Assembly: GCA_947442095.1 (NCBI GenBank)
Contig: CANEVG010000020.1
Location: 1-18,438 of the forward strand
Direction of reading: 5' to 3'
Length of the DNA stretch: 18,438 bases
Source of the DNA: Sphingomonadaceae bacterium
GTDB lineage: Bacteria > Pseudomonadota > Alphaproteobacteria > Sphingomonadales > Sphingomonadaceae
The position numbers were made by a program, and so were the translations under genes. The notes under the pieces are model-generated. The model was not told the origin of the DNA, ran no database searches, and was given only the letters and a program-made list of their open reading frames with translations. Positions 14,509-18,438 of the stretch are shown in pieces; the stretch's first letter is position 1; each line of letters starts with the position of its first letter.

Positions 14509-15918
14509 GTGTTTGAAACCGTGCCCTCCGGCACTGGACTTGCCGTCCTGAACCCGGCGACCGAGCAGCAAATCGCCGAGGTGCGTGAGTTTGCCCCCGC
14601 CGAGATCGCTGCTCTGATCGACGCAGCCGATGCCGCGCGCCCGGCCTGGGCTGCTGAAACCGCCAAGGCGCGCGCCGCGGTGCTGCGCCGCTGGTTCGCG
14701 CTGATCATGGAGCGGCAGGAAGAGCTTGCCGCACTCGTGACCGCCGAATGCGGCAAACCGTTGGCTGAAGCGCGCGGAGAGGTCGCTTATGGCGCGTCAT
14801 TCATCGAATGGTTCGCCGAAGAGGGCAAACGCGCTTACGGCGAGACGGTCCCGACTTTCGCAGCAGGCAAGCGCGTTCTGACGATCAAGCAGCCTGTGGG
14901 CACATGCGCCGCGATCACGCCATGGAACTTCCCCATCGCGATGATCACCCGCAAGGTTGCCCCCGCGCTTGCGGCTGGCTGCGCAATCGTAGTCAAGCCC
15001 GCCGAAGCGACGCCGCTTTCCGCGCTCGCGCTCGAAACCCTGGCGCATGAGGCCGGTGTGCCGCGCGATGTGTTCCGCGTCGTTCCGTCAAACGATCCGG
15101 CAGCGGTGGGCAGCCTGTTCTGCAGCCACCCCAAGGTCCGTAAGCTGAGCTTCACCGGCTCGACCCGCGTCGGCAAGATCCTGATGGCGCAGGCGTCTGA
15201 AAACGTCACCCGGCTCAGCCTCGAGCTTGGCGGAAACGCGCCCTTCATCGTGTTCGACGATGCCGATCTCGATGCGGCGGCGGACGGCTTGATGGCCTCC
15301 AAGTTCCGTAACGCTGGCCAGACCTGCGTCTGCGCCAACCGCATTCTCGTGCAGGACGGGGTCTATGACGCCTTTGTCGAGCGCGTGCGCGCCAAGGTTG
15401 CGGCGCTCGTCGTGGGTGATGGCGCGGCCCCCGGCACCACCATCGGCCCGCTGATCAACCGCGCGGGGGTCGACAAGGTGGCGAGCCTTGTCGAGGATGC
15501 TTTGGCCCACGGTGCCAAGGCCGCAATGGGCGGCAACCGCTCGAATGCCGGCGCGACGTTCTACGAGCCGACCGTGCTGACGGGCGTGCAGCCAGACATG
15601 GCCATCGCCACCTCCGAAATCTTCGGTCCCGTCGTGCCAGTGATCCGCTTCACGAACGAGGACGAGGCGGTGCGTATCGCCAACGACACGCCCTATGGCC
15701 TCGCCGCCTATTTCTATGCGCGCGATCTGGGCCGCGTATGGCGGGTGATGGAAGCGCTCGAATACGGAATGGTCGGCGTCAACGACGGCATCCTCTCCAC
15801 CGAAGTCGCGCCGTTTGGCGGCATCAAGCAATCTGGCCTCGGGCGCGAAGGTTCGCGCCACGGCCTCGATGAATATCTCGAACTCAAATACTGCCTCATG
15901 GGAGGAATTGGCCGATGA
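14509..15918 (+). CDS. gabD: Succinate-semialdehyde dehydrogenase (GabD-like)
   Basis: I chose the GTG at 14509 (AAGGA 7 nt upstream), which gives 469 residues. The frame is open back to an ATG at 14347, but that lies inside the MFS gene. Catalytic residues are Asn140 (TPWNFP), Lys163 (VKPAEATPLS), Glu239 (LELGGN) and Cys273 in GQTCVCANR, the GabD-type sequence with the second regulatory-type Cys275. The C-terminal EVAPFGGIKQSGLGREGS and LEYGMVGVNDG stretches match NAD(P)-dependent GabD. It oxidises succinate semialdehyde to succinate. It overlaps gabT by 4 nt (ATGA). It can serve 4-aminobutyrate catabolism with GabT, or the succinate semialdehyde released by homoprotocatechuate meta-cleavage. 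A related semialdehyde is possible. Confidence 0.93.
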   Translation: MFETVPSGTGLAVLNPATEQQIAEVREFAPAEIAALIDAADAARPAWAAETAKARAAVLRRWFALIMERQEELAALVTAECGKPLAEARGEVAYGASFIEWFAEEGKRAYGETVPTFAAGKRVLTIKQPVGTCAAITPWNFPIAMITRKVAPALAAGCAIVVKPAEATPLSALALETLAHEAGVPRDVFRVVPSNDPAAVGSLFCSHPKVRKLSFTGSTRVGKILMAQASENVTRLSLELGGNAPFIVFDDADLDAAADGLMASKFRNAGQTCVCANRILVQDGVYDAFVERVRAKVAALVVGDGAAPGTTIGPLINRAGVDKVASLVEDALAHGAKAAMGGNRSNAGATFYEPTVLTGVQPDMAIATSEIFGPVVPVIRFTNEDEAVRIANDTPYGLAAYFYARDLGRVWRVMEALEYGMVGVNDGILSTEVAPFGGIKQSGLGREGSRHGLDEYLELKYCLMGGIGR

Positions 15919-17216
15919 CCAGCAATCAGGAACTCACGGCGCGGCGCGACGCCGCAGTGCCGCGCGGCGTAAGCTCGATCCACGCGCGCTTTTTCGAGCG
16001 CGGCGCGAATGCGGAGGCATTCGATGCGGAAGGCACGCGCTATATCGATTTCGCGACCGGGATCGCAGTGTGCAACACCGGCCATTCCGATCCGCGCATC
16101 GTCGATGCGGTCAAGCGCCAGCTCGATCTGTTCTCGCACTGCTCGTTCCAGGTGACGCCTTACGAGAGCTACATCGCGCTCGCCGAGCAACTCAATGCCG
16201 CCGCCCCGATCGAGGGTCCGGTCAAGACCATCTTCCTGACTACCGGGGCCGAAGCGCTGGAAAACGCGGTGAAGATCGCGCGCATGGCCACTGGGCGGCG
16301 CGGCATCGTGACGTTCCAGGGCGGCTACCATGGCCGCACGCTGCTCACGCTGGCGATGACCGGCAAGGTGCTCCCCTACAAGGCCGGGTTCGGCCCGCTG
16401 CCGGGCGATGTGTTCCACACACGCTTTCCCATCCCCTATCACGGGTTTGACGAGAAGGAGGCGGTCGCTGCCCTGGAGGCGCTGTTTGCTTCGACCATCG
16501 AGCCCGGTGCCGTCGCGGCCATCGTGATGGAACCGGTGCTGGGCGAGGGCGGGTTCTACACCGCAAGCTACGCCTTCTTCCGCGCGCTGCGCGACATCTG
16601 CGACCGGCACGGCATTCTGCTGATCGCCGACGAAGTGCAATCGGGCTTCGCGCGCACGGGCCGACTCTTCGCGATGGACTGGGTGCGCGAGGCGACCGGC
16701 GTGACCCCGGACATCATGACCATCGCCAAGGCCATGGCGGGCGGTTTCCCGATCTCGGGCGTGATGGGCCGAGCGGACCTGATGGACGCGCCGGGGCCGG
16801 GCGGGCTCGGCGGCACATATGGCGGTTCGCCGCTGGGCTGCGTGGCCGGGCTCGAAGTGCTGAAGATCATCGAGGAGGATGGGCTTTGCGAGCGCGCGGT
16901 GACCATCGGCAACACGATCAAGGGCACTCTGCGCGCGCTGCAGCAGGGCGGCATGCGCGTGATCGGCGATGTGCGCGGACCCGGCGCGATGATCGCGATG
17001 GAGCTCGTCCATGCTGGCGATCGGGATCGGCCGAACCCGGAACTGACCCGCGAGATCGTGCAGGAAGGCGCGAAGGAAGGGCTGCTGCTGCTGAGTTGCG
17101 GCATGCGCGGCAATGTCGTGCGCTTCCTGCCTGCGCTGACCATGCCGGATGATCTGCTGGCCGAGGCGATGGAGCGCCTGACCGGCCTGATGCGGCGGCT
17201 GGCTCCGGCAAGCTAA
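15915..17216 (+). CDS. gabT: 4-aminobutyrate aminotransferase (GabT/PuuE-like, class III PLP enzyme)
   Basis: The 433-residue protein carries class III aminotransferase landmarks: TTGAEALENAVKIAR (109-123) for the cofactor phosphate, FQGGYHGRT (134-142) stacking on PLP, EPVLGEGGF (206-214), Asp239 in IADEVQSGFARTG, and the PLP lysine Lys272 in TIAKAMAGGFP. GabT transfers the amino group of 4-aminobutyrate to 2-oxoglutarate, giving succinate semialdehyde and glutamate; GabD then acts on the product. The start ATG overlaps the gabD stop (ATGA), so translation is coupled. The stop overlaps that of the convergent AraC gene. Recycling glutamate would suit a pathway whose GS-like ligase consumes glutamate. 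5-aminovalerate or another omega-amino acid is a possible alternative substrate. Confidence 0.93.
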   Translation: MTSNQELTARRDAAVPRGVSSIHARFFERGANAEAFDAEGTRYIDFATGIAVCNTGHSDPRIVDAVKRQLDLFSHCSFQVTPYESYIALAEQLNAAAPIEGPVKTIFLTTGAEALENAVKIARMATGRRGIVTFQGGYHGRTLLTLAMTGKVLPYKAGFGPLPGDVFHTRFPIPYHGFDEKEAVAALEALFASTIEPGAVAAIVMEPVLGEGGFYTASYAFFRALRDICDRHGILLIADEVQSGFARTGRLFAMDWVREATGVTPDIMTIAKAMAGGFPISGVMGRADLMDAPGPGGLGGTYGGSPLGCVAGLEVLKIIEEDGLCERAVTIGNTIKGTLRALQQGGMRVIGDVRGPGAMIAMELVHAGDRDRPNPELTREIVQEGAKEGLLLLSCGMRGNVVRFLPALTMPDDLLAEAMERLTGLMRRLAPAS

Positions 17217-18226
17217 GGCTCGCCGGTCTCGCGTTTGCGATACCGACCGGGAGAGACACCGAAGTGGCGGGTGAAGGCGCGGGTAAAGCTCGCGCTTTCG
17301 GCAAAGCCCACGTCCAGGGCGATGGCGCTCACGTTGCGGCGGCTGGTGCGCAGCAGGCGCGCGGCCGCCACCATACGGTGTTCATCGAGCAGCGCGCGCC
17401 AGCCGGTGCCTTCGCTGTGCAAGCGGCGGTTGAGGGTGGGCACTGAAACTTCCAGCCGCCGGGCGGCTTCCGCAAGTCTTGGCAGCGCATCGAGCGGCGC
17501 GGCGGCAATCAGCGCCTTGATCTGCCCGGCAAAGGTCTGGTCGGAACCGCGGCCCTCCAGTCGGCGCAAGTGCTCTTCGAGGATCGGGTGCAGGCTCGGG
17601 CTGAACACCCGGCCGCGCTGCGAGAGATAGCGCCCCGCGATGGTCAGCGCGTTGCAATCCTGCTCGAAAAACACGTCGCAGCCGAAATAGTCGCGGTAGC
17701 GGGCATAGTCGCCCACGCGTTCATGTTCGAAGCGCACTTCGCCGATCTCGATGTCGCCGCCGGCATACTGCCGCGCCAGACTGACCATCGCGCCGATGGA
17801 ATACTCCGCATCTTGCCGCCGCCGGGTGAGCGATTGGTCGACGAGCCCATAGGCAAACGTCGCGCGGGTTCCCTGATCGGTGAACTGATGACGGGTGGCA
17901 TGCTGGAAGGTCGAGAGATAGCGCGCGAAGCTGGCGAAGGCGGTTCTGAGATCCGGCGCGCTCAGAAACAGAAAGCTCAAGGGGCCAATGCTGTCTGACC
18001 CGGCGAGGCGGCCGACATGCAGACCGAAATGCGGATTGCGCACGAGCGCTGCCGCATCCTCGAAGAACGAGACGAAGTGCGCCAGCGGGATGAGCCCATC
18101 CGGGTCCTCCAGCATTTCGCGCGTCACCGCAATTTGCGCCAGCAGCCCGGCCGCCGAATGGCCCGTCAGCTCCACGCAATTGGCCACATGCCGCAGGAAC
18201 TGCGCCGAGATGGTGGGCTCTGCCAT
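17213..18226 (-). CDS. AraC-family transcriptional regulator (second)
   Basis: This 337-residue protein has an N-terminal sensing domain (about residues 15-205) with NPHFGLHVGRLAGSDSIGPL (64-83), typical of the Arabinose_bd family of AraC regulators, as in OruR/ArgR-like proteins. The C-terminal AraC helix-turn-helix (about residues 235-332) includes RLEVSVPTLNRRLHSEGTGW and IALDVGFAESASFTRAF, then GVSPGRYR. The ATG at 18226 has only a weak GGCGG ribosome site. It is convergent with gabT, so it could control the MFS-gabDT operon or other genes beyond the window. It has the same length and plan as the AraC at 12104-13117, but the two are clearly diverged in sequence. The gene ending at 18277 is in the same direction, 50 nt upstream. 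Confidence 0.94.
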   Translation of the reverse strand: MAEPTISAQFLRHVANCVELTGHSAAGLLAQIAVTREMLEDPDGLIPLAHFVSFFEDAAALVRNPHFGLHVGRLAGSDSIGPLSFLFLSAPDLRTAFASFARYLSTFQHATRHQFTDQGTRATFAYGLVDQSLTRRRQDAEYSIGAMVSLARQYAGGDIEIGEVRFEHERVGDYARYRDYFGCDVFFEQDCNALTIAGRYLSQRGRVFSPSLHPILEEHLRRLEGRGSDQTFAGQIKALIAAAPLDALPRLAEAARRLEVSVPTLNRRLHSEGTGWRALLDEHRMVAAARLLRTSRRNVSAIALDVGFAESASFTRAFTRHFGVSPGRYRKRETGEP

Positions 18227-18276
18227 CCGCCGAAACTAGCAGGGACCGCCGCGCGGACAAGCCGCGCGAAGGCAGT

Positions 18277-18438
18277 TCACTTGGTCTCGAGCGCGGATAC
18301 GTAGAACGCCGCGCCCTGACCGCCCGCCGCGCGCTTGCCGCGGAATTCCCAGTCGCCGCCCATCGCGGTCGAGATCACTTCCTCGGATTCGGTCGGCTGC
18401 GCGCCGCAATCGTCGCGGATCGGGGTGGGGCCGTGGAC
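18277..18438 (-). CDS. Unidentified protein, C-terminal 53 residues (cut by window edge)
   Basis: An open frame enters from the right edge on the minus strand and ends at the TGA at 18279-18277. It encodes 53 residues including RDDCGAQPTESEEVISTAMG, GGDWEFRGKRAAGGQGAAFY and a VSALETK end. Codon use is like the neighbours and there is no competing frame, so I take it as real. I do not recognise the family. It is soluble-looking and rich in Gly and charged residues. It could be co-transcribed with the AraC gene that starts 50 nt downstream. Confidence 0.65.
   Translation of the reverse strand, partial: VHGPTPIRDDCGAQPTESEEVISTAMGGDWEFRGKRAAGGQGAAFYVSALETK

Noticed and set aside
13056..14756. 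Long minus-strand open frame (566 codons) across the MFS gene and gabD start
   Set aside because: It is a shadow of the MFS frame. The translation is a charged, repetitive mix without family similarity.
15714..17012. Minus-strand open frame (432 codons) opposite gabT
   Set aside because: gabT has every class III aminotransferase motif in the plus frame; the antisense product has none.
1..18438. tRNA, rRNA, riboswitch, CRISPR array or insertion sequence
   Set aside because: No cloverleaf, regular repeat-spacer pattern, transposase or terminal inverted repeats were seen on reading the intergenic stretches, all of which are under 200 nt.

Overview
The window reads as a high-GC alphaproteobacterial chromosome, most likely a sphingomonad (Novosphingobium, Sphingobium, Sphingopyxis or Erythrobacteraceae type). 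The grounds are base composition, a TonB-dependent receptor (TBDR) of the sphingomonad kind, and a long GTGTCGAG/CTCGACAC hairpin that I remember as a dispersed repeat in that order. The assignment is an inference. The region is gene-dense, with no RNA genes, IS elements or CRISPR, and looks like a catabolic island for an amine or aromatic amine.

Layout: (1) 5234 down to 1, minus strand: an aromatic amine dehydrogenase operon, aauB-aauE-aauD-aauA, followed by two small monohaem cytochrome c genes and a TBDR cut by the window edge. Most junctions overlap by 1-4 nt. (2) 5394-6065, plus strand: a TetR-family regulator, divergent from aauB across a 159-nt gap with a 30-bp inverted repeat. (3) 10144 down to 6062, minus strand: cytochrome P450, glutamine-synthetase-like ligase, aldehyde dehydrogenase. 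(4) 10297-11151, plus strand: a class III extradiol dioxygenase resembling homoprotocatechuate 2,3-dioxygenase, divergent from the P450. (5) 13117 down to 11246, minus strand: an AraC-family regulator followed by a class I glutamine-amidotransferase-fold protein. (6) 13311-17216, plus strand: MFS transporter, gabD-like succinate-semialdehyde dehydrogenase, gabT-like aminotransferase. (7) 18226 down to 17213, minus strand: a second AraC-family regulator, preceded by the C-terminus of an unidentified gene.

How it may work (inference): the periplasmic TTQ enzyme AauAB oxidises a primary amine to an aldehyde and passes electrons to the cytochromes. In the cytoplasm a GS-like ligase and a GATase-like partner resemble the pair used in aniline oxidation through gamma-glutamylanilide, and functionally recall PuuA/PuuD of putrescine catabolism. 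The P450, extradiol dioxygenase and HpaE-like dehydrogenase suggest hydroxylation and meta-cleavage of a ring. GabT/GabD would take a 4-aminobutyrate or succinate-semialdehyde product to succinate. The homoprotocatechuate meta-pathway ends in succinate semialdehyde plus pyruvate, so one reading is tyramine or dopamine catabolism; another is a cyclic or aliphatic amine degraded through 4-aminobutyrate. The combination of TTQ dehydrogenase, gamma-glutamyl ligase/hydrolase, P450 and ring-cleavage enzyme in one island is the most interesting feature of the window.
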